In this document: positions 35,738 through 46,678 of the stretch, piece by piece
Position numbering within the stretch: the first letter of the stretch is position 1
Layout: each line of letters begins with the position of its first letter
Program-made: the position numbers and the translations under genes
Notes under the pieces: generated by a model
What the model saw: only the letters and a program-made list of their open reading frames with translations
Database searches by the model: none
What the model was told of the DNA's origin: nothing
Assembly (NCBI GenBank): GCA_011799875.1
Contig: CM022303.1
Coordinates: 295,256,362 to 295,320,361, forward strand
Direction of reading: 5' to 3'
Source: Thinopyrum elongatum
Lineage: Eukaryota > Streptophyta > Magnoliopsida > Poales > Poaceae
Length of the DNA stretch: 64,000 bases

Positions 35738-37511
35738 GAGTCGGGTTCGAGTGCGGAGCAAATTGAGCTTGACTCGGTGAAAATTTATTCTTCGCTTGGC
35801 GCATGATTCATATGCAGCCTAAAAAAATTGTTCACAAATGATCTCTCCGTGACACCGTGAGCACGGTTTCGAAGATGATTGGTTAGTAACAAAAATGGTG
35901 TAGGCATGTCCATCCACACTTGCGTTCTTTAGGGAGCTCGTTGGATCGCATAACACGCACGATGCCAGTCAACAAAGCAACCCTATTTCGGCTTCATTCC
36001 ATGGCGAAACATCATGCCTTGTCCTGAAAACAAAAAGATTTTTTTTACCAAACTCATCGCGACCGTCTAGCTGCTACGGTGCCGGCCGACTTGATTGGAG
36101 GGTTTCACAGATTCACGCTGGCCGCACTGGCGCGTTGCACTGCTCCCATGATCTCCTTGTGTTGATGTAGGCGAGGCATCGGTAGACTATCGATAGCTCC
36201 CCTTCATCGAGTGAATTGTCACACCACTCATGGCGTGCCAATTCTGGTGGTACGCTGGGATGCCATCGGCCTTATGAATGATCGAGGGGTTTATGTCGTT
36301 GCCCCCACGCTTCATTGCTGTTGGAGACGAGGCCACGGAGACACATCGACACCACCTTCATGAGCGCAGGTGTTGCCTTCTGGCGCCCCTCGTGCATGTC
36401 GGTGTAGACCATTGGTTGCCGGGGTGTCGTCGGCGTTGTCAGGGACGCATGGGTATTGCTGCCCCCAAACACCCATGATGTAGTTCGATGTAGTGGTTTG
36501 TCGTCAGAATGCCGTCGATGACGACAGGAAGCGCCTCTCAATGGCTGCAAAGATGTTGGAGGAGCACAAGTAGAAACACCAAACGAAAATATGCGTGATA
36601 TCCGAGAAGGCTACCGAAGGACTTGTCATTGGGAACCGTCGAAAGACCTTGACGATTGTAACTCAACAACTTAAATAAGCTTCGGTGTACGTGTATGAAG
36701 ACGCCGTGTTTCGGGATGCTTCCGAGAGGCAACAAAAATTCATACTCTAGCCCATCATCATACTGAGGGCCTCCACAGCTCAACAAGCCCCCCGCACACA
36801 CTCCATGAACCTAGAGACTTGGGTGTGATAAGTTCAGGGTAAATGGTTTTGGGACAACGGCATGGCGATTTTTCTTCATGCCTATTGAGGGGTGGTGAAC
36901 AGCTACCTCCCGCCTTCCCTCCAGTGCTTACTGCTTCTTGGACCGTTGGGATTTTTTTTGCTTCGTCAACTTCTAGGATATTTTTTTTTGCTTGCGCGGG
37001 CTGATCGGCCGCAAACTCAATGGACTTCTTTTGACATTCGGCTTGAACTTTTTGAAGATTCTTCTTCCAGGATCTCTTGGGGGAACCACCTTCGGAACTT
37101 GGAAGGCAACCGTTCACCTCTGTGTACTAGGAAAAACCCTCTAGCACTTTATCTGGAGCTTCTGGTGGCGCACGCCAGGGTTGCCATGTGACTTACGCAC
37201 CAAACCAACTTGTGTTGGGTTAGGCAACCCTCCATGATCTTTTCCTATAGTCTTCCCTGGGGCGCGAGCCTCTGTGAACATGAGGCATTCCAGGAAACAT
37301 AAAGAGCGCGGGGTCTCAATACTCAGAAGTGCCCATGTATTCATCTCCGCTGCCTCCGGAAGCATACACCTGGTACGTGTCGTGCATTGTGCGTGTAAGA
37401 GCCGCTCAACCTGCAAGTTGACACATTGTGCCACCCTCCGACAAGTCCTAGGGTAGCCAAAACTTCAATCAACAGCGTAGTGCGATAGGGGATAGCCATT
37501 TTTTGTTGGAC
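35738..37511. other. 3' internal region of the large Gypsy derivative, no gene
   Basis: Noncoding interior between the integrase remnant and the left LTR. I see no domain here on either strand. Confidence 0.55.
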
Positions 37512-38220
37512 TTAGTCTGTAAAAATTGAGGAAAATATATCCATGAAATGCACAGGAGAATGCACCATGGATCTGTTAGCCCACAGAAAAAGTTTTCCCA
37601 ATGAAAATCCAAAAGGCAACAAAAGAGGCAAAATTTTAAGAAAAATATTTTTTTTGAGGAACCTTTCGTTGATTGGGGGCACAGGTTGGACTCCCTGGGA
37701 ATCGACGAGCTGGTATGCTCCCCCGTCGTAGACTTGCTCGATGACGTATGGTCCTTCCCACTTTGGCTCGAACTTGCCCTTCGTCTTGTGCGTCACGATG
37801 ATGGGCCGCCTGAGAACGAGGACCAACTTGCCTTTTCGGAAAACGCGCTGCTTGACGAGCTTGTCGTAAGCTCTCACCATATTCTGGCGGTAAAGCTCTA
37901 GGTTCTGTAGGGCATGAATTTGCCCCTCTTCAAGGGCATCGAGCTCCTGAAACCGCAGTTGCACCTGTTCGTCTTGGGTGATTTCATCTTGGATAGCCAC
38001 CGTCAAAGAGGGTAGCTGGATCTCCAACGAAAGGATCGCCTCACTCCCGTAAACGAGCAAAAACAGAGTCTCCTATGTTGGGGTACGGACCATAACGCGG
38101 TACGCCCACAAGGACTCAAAGAGATGTCCATAGCAATCTCTCGGGTACCTTGCCAATGTATTGTTGAGCATCTTGTTGAAGGCTTCAATTGCTCCGTTGG
38201 CTTGGTCTATATGATGGGGA
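37512..38220 (-). pseudogene. Gypsy integrase C-terminal remnant
   Basis: A minus-strand open frame of 182 residues begins MLVYGSEAILSLEIQLPSL. It continues through QNMVRAYDKLVKQRVF, GKLVLVLRRPIIVTH and KFEPKWEGPYVIEQVY. This is the C-terminal end of a plant Ty3/Gypsy integrase. Upstream pieces of the integrase core are recognisable to about 38,220 in shifted frames with stops; there the tandem array begins. No reverse transcriptase or protease is present. The orientation agrees with the element's primer site and polypurine tract, so it is a leftover of the ancestral pol, not a separate insertion. Confidence 0.75.
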
Positions 38221-38559
38221 TGTGGTGATGAAATGAAGGGGAGAGTGGTACGCCCATCGCTTCGGCTCTGCTAAGCCGTATCCCTCCGTCTTGTCATTGT
38301 CCCATGATGAAGTGGGCGGCCTTCGCCTCATCGGTGCCCGGCCTGGTGGTGTCCGCCTTGTCAGTGTCGGACTGGATGACTTGCCTTCGCCTCGTTGGTG
38401 CCTAGAAAGATATGGATTGCTTCATTGGGAAAAGACATGTTGGTGGAGTACAGCTTCGCCTCGTCGACGCTAAGACGATGTTGTGTATATGCGTCGGTGT
38501 GGATGTTGGGGTAGATGTGGGAGGTGTCGGGTGTTGGTGTAACCAACGACCTTGTCAAG

Positions 38560-40030
38560 TCGAGAGTCGGCGAAAACAACACCCGACGATGGCTTGTGTC
38601 AGCTGCGATGTAGACGGATCTCCACCTCGGCATCGGTGTAGATGACACCCCGCCTGGGGCGAGCTCCATATCGATGATGATGTAGATTGTGCCCCACTTT
38701 GGGTGAGTTTGATGATGGAGGTGTAGACGAAGCCCTACCTTGATGAGGTTCGTGTCGATGACACCCCACCTAGGGAGAGACTTGCATTGGCGGAGGTGTA
38801 GACGATGCCCCGCCATTGATGGGCTCCGTGGCGGCGACAATGTAGGTACCGCCCAACCTTGGGCGAGCCCTGCCATGTTGGAGGCAGCTTAAAAGCTCGA
38901 CCAAAGTGGGGACCTCCATGTTAGCGGTAGCACAAAATGTGGATCACCTCGGACGAGCTCCATGTTGGGGGCGGCTAGACCACGCCTACCAATGGACGGG
39001 CTTCATGCCCGCGGGATCCCCCGGCTTCGGCAAACTCTAGGTTGGTGGCGGTTTAAAACAACTACCCTGGCTTGGGCGAGTTCGAGATTGGTGTGTGAAC
39101 GATGCCCAACTTTTGGCGCGCTCCATGTCAGCGAAGAGCAAGCGCCACGCCCACCATGGGCGTGCTCCGAGGCTATGTAAATGGCACGCACCTTCGGGCG
39201 ATGTTTCACGTTGGAGACGGTGTAGACGATGCTCCACCTCTGGTGAGCTCCACATTGGCGGCGGTGTGGACAACACCACGCCTTGGCCGAGCCCCCTGTT
39301 GGTAGAGGCGCAAAAGCCGTGCCCACCTTTGAGAAACTCCAAGATGGTGTAGACAGTGCTCACTCTTAGGCGATCTCAGTGTCGGTGACGTTGTAGATGA
39401 CGCTCCTCCTAGGGCGTAAACATGTCTGTGACAGTGTAGACCGACCACCACCCAAGGCTAAGCTCCTTGTTGGCGGCGGTGTAGACCAAAGCCCGCCTGG
39501 GCCAAGCTCCGTGTGGATGGCAACGATGTAGATGATGTCCCCGCCTTGGCCAAGCTCCGCGATGGCGTTGTAGACGTCGCCCCGTCTTTTGACGATATTT
39601 GTGGCAACGGTGAAGAAAAGGAGCCCCGCCCAGCCGAGCTCTATGTCGACGGAGGTAGATGGCGCCCCGCCTTGGGGGAACTCCATGTCGATGGAGGTGT
39701 AGAATGTGCCCCGCCTTGGGGGCACTCCATGTTGACGATGGTGATGTAGATGGAGTTCCGCCTTGCGCAAGCTCCGCGTCGGTGGTGGTGTGGACGGCGC
39801 CCCACCTCGGGCGAGCTCCATATCGGCGGTGTAGATGGCGCTCCATATTTTGTGATATCTATGTCGGCGGAGGTGAAAAAAAATCCCCTCCTAGTCGAGC
39901 TCCGTCTCTACTGAGGCAGATGATGCCCCGTCTTCGGGAACTCCATGCTGACAGAGGTGTAGACGACGCCCCGCCTGGGGGGCACTCCATGTCGGCGATG
40001 GTGTGGATGGTACCCCGCCTTGGATGAGTC
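38560..40030. repeat. ~45 bp tandem array in the Gypsy interior
   Basis: About thirty diverged units follow the pattern GATGCCCCGCCTTGGG, CGAGCTCCATGTCGGCGG, AGGTGTAGA. Unit length is about 44-47 bp where it is best kept (39,660-39,800). The array occupies the position of deleted gag-pol. Open frames across it are low complexity. Confidence 0.75.
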
Positions 40031-40035
40031 CCATG

Positions 40036-40880
40036 TTACCTCGCGCAAGACCTAGCTGGTACTTGCATTGACGACCCTTCGCCTGGAGAGGACGGGTGGC
40101 GCATGGTGCCGAGTGGATGATGCAGCCCTGTCCGCGTGCATCTGGAGTTGTGACCGAGCTCCCCGTCTAGGACGAGACGCAAGTCGTGGTGGAAGTGTTT
40201 TCCATGGAGGGTCCCATGGCCGCCACCGTTGAGTGGGTCAAGGCTTCCTCGCATCATCTTGATGTCTTGACCATCAGTTCCAGCATAGGGGTATGTCAGG
40301 ATGCCCCCGCTCTGCAACCATGAGCCTACGCGGGTTGTGGGAGATGGCCTCCAAGCCTTCAGGTAGCTTGACCTCGGTGCGTCGTGGTGTTGGTGTTGGC
40401 GGCTTCGAGTGAGAGCCGATCTAGGTAGAGGCGTGAAGGGATGCCGCACTTGCCCTCCCGTTAGCGGTATTAGAGCGGAGGCGTTGAGCTGCCTCCACGT
40501 CTCCATGGATGTCTGCCCTTGATGACTCCTTCAACAGGGTGCGCCTCCAGCATTAGCTCATGGCGCTCCATCATCTTGGCGGCCGCCCGCCTTTGCGCCT
40601 TTTCTTTGTCTGCACAGTTTGAAACTGCGCGGGATCTTGTGCTTGGTACATGTAGACCCTGGCGCCATGCTCGACGAAGACCATATGCAGCAATGATCCA
40701 TAATAGATCGTCACCGGCTCCGATTTGCTGCCGTGGGAGAGTTCACCTGCAAGAAAGAGGCTTACTGGCGGAGATCCTTGCAGCATACTGTGCACATTGG
40801 GAGATTGGCGAAGACAATTTCGACGACCACAGCGAAGCAAAGATGGGAGGAGAACCATGTTCCACCGGGCGTGCTAATTT
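40036..40880 (-). other. 5' leader and gag-like start of the large Gypsy derivative
   Basis: The minus-strand sequence next to the right LTR is AATTAGCACGCCCGGTGG, the form of primer-site region seen in grass Gypsy elements. Beyond it two open frames (40,571-40,858 and 40,036-40,506) might be a gag start, but neither has a recognisable domain. Confidence 0.5.
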
Positions 40881-43599
40881 GTTTGACAAGAGAAAAATCT
40901 TATATGCGCTCCGTATGAAGGGAAGAGGAGGAGTTTGATTTCTCTCATGCGCCGGGGAAAAGAAAATGCGGGCGTGCCAGTGTACTGTAGTACACAAAGA
41001 AAAGGGGTACGTGAAACAAGTATTTCATTAATCTCATCGGATAAACAAAATTACAAGATCCCATAAAATGAGTGTGCTCCTTGGCCTACTAGCGCGGCCA
41101 GACTGACTGTGGCGATGTGCGGTCTCTTGGTTCCTGGGGCCTCGGAAGGCTCCCGGTTAATTACTCCCACGGGTTGCTCCGCGAGATACCTCCGATTAAG
41201 CCGTGTGGTCGTCTTCGTCATCTTCGCTTCACATTCTCCATGCATGATGATGATGGTGTGTGTAGATGTGGGCAGCGGCAAAGCCCGTATCCTCGTCGGT
41301 ACACGTGCCGCTCAAAACATGGCTTTGTGCTAGCCATGTCCGCCCTCGCCGTCACGCCTCGTCGGTCTTGACAGCGTTGATGTAGTCGGTGTTGGAGTAG
41401 CATGGATCCTCCTTGGCTCGGACTTCTTAACGATATAGCGGCTTCGTTGGGGTACGCAAGGGGTTGCCTCGCGGGAGTATTCTTTTATGGAGACCGATGT
41501 CGGTGTAAAACCATCGGCTGCTCGCATCGGCATTGCCGGTGTGGTTGGTGCCTCGTCTCGACTAGACGCCGAGGTTACGACAGTCTGTGAAGACAAAGAC
41601 TCCGCGTCACGAGACCGTGGAAGGTAACATCTTAGAGGGGCGTGGTGGATGCCTCGTCTTCGCTAGACGCCGTATTCGGTGGTCTGCCAAAACAAGGATC
41701 ACGCCGCGGGGCCGAAGAAAGGTAACATCATGGAGGGGCGTGGTTGATGCCCTGTCTCAGCTAGACGCCGTATTCGGTGGTCTGCTAAGACAAGGATCAC
41801 GCCACCCGTACGACAAACGAGACCGGATGCAATGAAGGGTGCACCTCGTCTCGTCTGGACGCCGTATTCGGTGGTCCACCAAGACAAGGGCAAAGCATCG
41901 CGGTGCCGAAGAAAGGTGACATCATGGAAGGGCGTGGTTGATGCCCCGTCCTAGCTAGACGTCGTATTCGGTGGTCTGCTAAGACAAGGAGCACGCTGCT
42001 TGTACGCCGAGACCTGTACGCCATGAAGAGTGCACCTTGTCTTGGCTGGACACCGTATTCGGTGGTCCGCCAAGACAAAGGAAACACATCGCAGGATCGT
42101 GGTAAGGGTCGGTGAAGACGTGTCATCGTGTAGCACCATCTTCTTCGTATCGCGGGCTCCGTGTTGCGGGCAGCACCGTGGGCATGTGTCATCTTCATGG
42201 ACTCCGGGTCGCGGGCTCCGTCTTGATGAGGTAGACATCGGTGGTGTCATCCCGCGAGCTCCACGCCTCCGTCCACCGCCGCACCAGCTTGATGATGTTG
42301 ACGATGGACGTCGTCCTAGCGAGCTCGGTGTCGCCATCCATCACGGCACGGCGGCGGCATCCTCGCTAGCTCCAGGCCTCCGTCCTCCATAGCACTAGTT
42401 TGATGAAGAAAACAACGGGCGTCGTCCTAGCAAGCTCCGAGTCGCCATCCTTCGCGGCACGCGGCAGCATTCCCGCGAGCTTCACGCCTCCGCGGCACCG
42501 GGTTGATGATGTTAGCGATGAGCGTCGTCTTGGCGAGCTTCACGCCACCATCCTCCATGGCGCCGGCTTTGGTGATGTTGGCGTTGGTGTCGTCTTGGCG
42601 AGCTCCGCGTCGCCATCCACCGCGGCACGGCGGCGGCATCATTGCGAGCTCCACACGCCTCCGGGCCCCAACTTGATGATGTTGGCGTTGGCGACGTCCT
42701 CCTTGCGAGCTCCTTGCTACGATCCTCCACGATACTGGATTGATGATGTTGGCGATGGGCGTCGTCTTGGCGAGCTCCACTCCGGCATCCACCGCGGCAC
42801 AGCGGCGGCATCCTTATGAGCTCCACGCCTCCGGGGCACCATCTTGATGATGTTGCCGTTGGCGGCATCCTCCTTGCAAGCTCCACGCCTTCGTCCTTCA
42901 TGGCGCCAACTTGATGAAGAAGACGACGGGCGTCGTCCTAGCAAGCTCCGTGTCGCCATCCTCCGCGGCACGCGGCGGCATCCCTGAGAGCTCCATGCCT
43001 TCGGGCTCCAGCTTGACGAAGTAGACGACGGGCGTCCTCCTTGCGAGCTCCACGCCATGATCGTCCGCGGCGCCGGGTTGATGATGTTAGCGATGGGCGT
43101 TGTCTTGGCGAGATCCGCGCCTCCATCCTCCATGGCTCCGACTTGATGAAGAAGGCGTCGGCAGTGTCCCCAATGAGCGCCACACCTCCTGCTGCTGCTC
43201 GGACCCTCTGCAAAATAGCTGAGAACACATAGAAAACGAAATATTATTGTGACATTGACACACGCCGCGGCCATGGGCACGTTCTCCTGAGTGCACAACC
43301 CGTCTTGGTCTCCTCAGGTATAAGCGCCGCCCACCGCGCCTGGTAGTGTTTGCCGCATGAGTTCTCTGGACGCCGCCGCCACGGGCGCGTCTCCTTCTCC
43401 CGTACGTAGCCCTCTTCTCCTCCCGTGCCTCTCGCCGGTCTTCTCACATGTACAGGAAGCATCGCGTGCGAGGCCGCCGTACACGCGGCAGCCCTCGGCG
43501 CGTCTCTCTCGGCTAGGTGCGATCTGATCTTCTCTTTGGTGCGTGCCTTGTCTCCCGTAAAACCTGTTAAGAAAAAAAAAAGACTGCACGTACCATACA

Positions 43600-43769
43600 C
43601 AATGATTTAAACAGCGGGCTATGGAAAATAGCGGCGGGCCTCAAAATCAGCTATAGCGGGCTATAGCAGGCTATAGCGGATTATTTATGAAGACGACCAT
43701 TTAACGGCACTCTTCTGAAAAGACTATAGCGAGCTATAGCTTTGCTATAGCCGGCTATTTAAAACTATG
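43600..43769 (+). mobile_element. hAT-type MITE (170 bp)
   Basis: It is flanked by perfect 8 bp duplications ACCATACA (43,592-43,599 and 43,770-43,777). The left LTR shows the empty site with a single ACCATACA. The ends are imperfect inverted repeats (CAATGATTTAAACAGCGGG and, reversed, CATAGTTTTAAATAGCCGG). The interior is full of GCTATAGC palindromes. An 8 bp duplication is the signature of the hAT superfamily. Confidence 0.88.
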
Positions 43770-44266
43770 ACCATACATAAGTGAAAGAGGGGGACACGCT
43801 AGCTGTTGCAGGTGCATCCATCGCAAGCCTGCGGATGCGTTCCATGGCAGCTTGTCTTCATGCGGTAGTGCGAGACGCAGCAGCGGCGTCCTCTACGCGT
43901 CCTCAGCGAGTCATCGCCACCGCGGGACAGGGTCTACCCGGCTACTACGCCACACCGTGTGGGCGCGTCCCCTTTTGTGCTTGCGCTTGACGCCGCCGCC
44001 TGGGTGTTTACCCCTGGTGTGTTTCTGCGTGTTCGGCCGGGTCCCTCCGGTGTCCCCCGTTGTCTCCTTGGCTTTGCTTTATATAGCCAGCCGGTGGTGT
44101 TGGATTGATGCCAACGCTGAACACGGCCGCAGGTTTCTCTTCTTGATCCCCAAGTCTGCACAAAGAAAGGAAACAAAACTGATACACATCCAATAATTGA
44201 AGACTTGCCAACTCTTTCTATCGTGCCGCACAAGGATGTGCTGGCTTTCCTTTCCTTCACTTTCCA

Positions 44267-46273
44267 CTCGCCACAGACGCTCCTCGGTCGCTCCCGCGGG
44301 CGGCCAGGAACGAACCCTAGCCGCCGCCACTCGCCACACCCCGGCGTCCCTCCCTCCCCTCGCCGCAGCCGGCAGGAGTCGCCGGGCAAAGCCCGCGCGG
44401 CTTGGCGGCGGCGGGGTCCCCTTTTTCTCCTCCCACTCGAGATGGTGCGGCGCGGGCCGGCCGCTCCGGAGGGAGCTTGGGCGCGCTGGCGCTCGGGGCG
44501 GCGTAGGGTGGCGGCGCGCGGTGCGCGGGCGGGCGCGGCCAGGTGGTGCTGGCGCAGCGAGGGGCGAGGCGGCGCGTGCGTCGGGCACGCGGCGGCCACG
44601 TGCGGTGCGGCCAAGCGGGGCGCTGCGGCGGGGGTTGGTGGTCGGCGCGGCGTCCTTGCGTCGGCACGTGGCCGGAGATGCGTCGGGGCGGCAGTGCGGC
44701 GGCGGAGGTCGCCGGTGCGCGGGCTTGGCGGCCCAGATCGGGGCGGCGCCGGATCTGGTTTCTCCGGCGTTGGTGGCGGCTAGTGCGGCCTGCAGCAGCG
44801 TGGATGGGTGCCTAGGCTGGCGTGGCCGTGTCCTGCAGGAGGGGAGGGCCATGGGAGGTCCGATGCGGTGGGGATCTGGGTCCTTGCGCCCAGATCCGGC
44901 GGCTGTGGTGGCGGACGTCTCGCGCTTGGTGCGGGCGGACGACATGCGCGGTTGGGTGGGTGGCCGCTGGGCTATGTCCCGGCGTGCTGCCCGGGAGCTG
45001 GGGCGGCGGCCCCAGGTAGGCGGCTTTGGTGATGCGGCGGGCCATGAGGCGGCCCGGCGTGCTGGGGTGGCTGCGATTTTCGTCGGCAGCTGCATCACGA
45101 GATGGAGCCGGTGGTCGTCGGCCTTGGGGATTGTGTGCTGTACAGTGTTTCGGATCTGCTCGGATTCGGAGGTGTGGAGGAGCTCCGGACGAAAGTCCAG
45201 CCCTGACTTTGGGTCGGTGCCGGCAACGGCGGTGCCATGCCATGGTGTCGTTCTCCTTCTTGAAGGCGTTGCCGTGGAGCTCCACTACACGACTCTCCGG
45301 GAGAAATCTCTAGCTTCGGGTGGTCGAAGCGGGCGATGACGGCGGCTACGTCGTTTCCTTCTTTGAGGCATCGCCTTGGAGGGTCAACATATTGCAGTTT
45401 GCACGGATCTCTTCGTCGTCAGGGACAGTGGACGTCGGGGCGGCGGCTCCGGGTGGTTTTTTATTGTGCGCCGAGATGGCGATCTCGGGAACAATGCGAG
45501 TGGCAACTCTATGAGGTGGGGCTCTATCTTGACATTGGTTGGTTGGGTGGCATCCTTGTCCCGCTTGGGCGGTGGGGGTGTCGGCTCGGTCGATGCGCCC
45601 CAGAGGGGGCGGTCTGACTTTACGTCGGGGCGGCGGCCCCGGATGTGGTGCGACGTTCGTGGTCTGTGAGTGGTTGCCCTGAGCAGCGTGGGCTGCGGGC
45701 AGCTGGGCTGTGCGGCGTTGCTGCTCGAGGGGAGCGGTGGTATGTCGGGGCGGCGGCCTCGGAAGGCGGTGCCGGTGGAGTGCGCTGGGCGCGACGGAGC
45801 GGTGGATGTCGGGGCGGCGGCCCCGAGAGGATCACTGTGGCGACCAAGCTTCTGTGGCAACGATGATGGTGGGAGCGATGTCAGTGACGCGGGAATGGTT
45901 GCGGTAGTCGGCTCTTCTCCGGCGTGTCCGTGGTATTGCCTCGGTTTGTTTGTTGCTGTGGAGTCGAAGCTGCGGCGGCGGGGCCCTGTGGTATACGATG
46001 ACTGGCTGCAAGTGACCCGTTCGGCGATCTTCCGTGGCGCCAGCTTTCGCCTGGTTTTGTTCTTCTGAGTTCTCCGTCAAAGTCGGAGCTGCGTTGTTTG
46101 GCTGCACGTCGACATGTTGTCGATGAGGATGGGTTTTGCCCTGTGTGTGTCAGTTGGGAGTGGGCTTGGCCCTTATTATTCCGGTTTTTGCTCGGTTTTC
46201 CGTAATTAACTGGGCAATTCTCTTCTGCTTATTTAATAGATGAGGTAATCTTTGCCTCCGTTTCGAAAAAAAA
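44267..46273 (+). mobile_element. Poly(A)-tailed non-LTR retroposon (~2.0 kb, non-autonomous)
   Basis: It is flanked by an 8 bp near-duplication ACTTTCCA/ACTTTTCA (44,259-44,266 and 46,274-46,281) and ends in a run of A after TTTGCCTCCGTTTCG. The tail AATAGATGAGG..TTTGCCTCCGTTTC resembles the 3' end of grass LINE-related retroposons. The 5' two thirds are extremely GC-rich, with long overlapping open frames on both strands, but no endonuclease or reverse transcriptase motif is visible. The phrase GTCGGGGCGGCGGC recurs four times (near 45,435, 45,626, 45,750 and 45,809). It is probably a LINE-dependent, internally rearranged element. A retroposed cellular RNA is a possible alternative. Confidence 0.75.
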
Positions 46274-46678
46274 ACTTTTCATGTGCGTATGCATGCAGAC
46301 CAGATCCGTATCGATCAATACATCATGGGCTGCCTCGGATATCTAAGTATTGCGGGTACTCGGAGGATATACGTGCGCTTTTCCGGCCGGCTGTAAATAC
46401 TTGAATACATATTTGTACGAGCTCTACGTACATGCATGTGCTGGGCTAATTTTAATTAGCCGGCCATTAGCCCATTAACAATTACATTGGACTAGGAGTA
46501 CTTCATACGCCCACACACACATGCAATATAGGCGCGTACACATATGCACCTCTTGCTCCGTGTGTACCACTAAATATTATTGATTCAAATCACCATTTAG
46601 ACAACTTTTATTTTTAAATTATCCACCCTCCTTATTTTTGTATTATTCGTAGTGCAAAAAATCTCATCGAACATCGGA

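Larger units (their letters stand above)
32091..46673 (-). mobile_element. Large Gypsy-derived LTR retrotransposon with 3.6 kb LTRs, non-autonomous
   Basis: Complete insertion of 14,583 bp in the Sirevirus 5' LTR, flanked by perfect TCGGA duplications (32,086-32,090 and 46,674-46,678). The LTRs are 32,091-35,723 (3633 bp) and 40,881-46,673 (5793 bp, about 3.6 kb once two later insertions are removed), TG..CA. Over the first ~490 bp I count about 3% difference. Orientation is minus: a GCACGCCCGGTGG primer-site region abuts the right LTR and a GGTGAGGGGGCATT polypurine tract abuts the left LTR. Of pol, only the integrase C-terminus remains (37,512-38,220). The rest of the interior is a ~45 bp tandem-repeat array, a short gag/leader-like part and noncoding DNA. 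It is a pol-less passenger element whose interior has been replaced by satellites. Confidence 0.88.
40881..46673 (-). repeat. 5' LTR (right) of the large Gypsy derivative, with two insertions
   Basis: It matches 32,091-35,723 throughout except for a 170 bp MITE (43,600-43,769) and a 2.0 kb retroposon (44,267-46,273). The left LTR serves as the empty-site reference for both. Confidence 0.9.

Noticed and set aside
35735..35760. GGGTTCGAGT, resembling a tRNA T-arm next to the LTR
   Set aside because: No acceptor stem, anticodon arm or CCA-adjacent structure can be built around it. The minus-strand polypurine tract explains the position.
38560..40030. Regular ~45 bp units that could suggest a CRISPR-like array
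   Set aside because: The units are contiguous and diverged, with no unique spacers, in a plant retrotransposon.
44197..45339. A 380-codon plus-strand open frame and a 339-codon minus-strand frame (44,079-45,098)
   Set aside because: Both cross the retroposon border into the LTR, overlap each other, have GC-driven low-complexity composition and show no domain.
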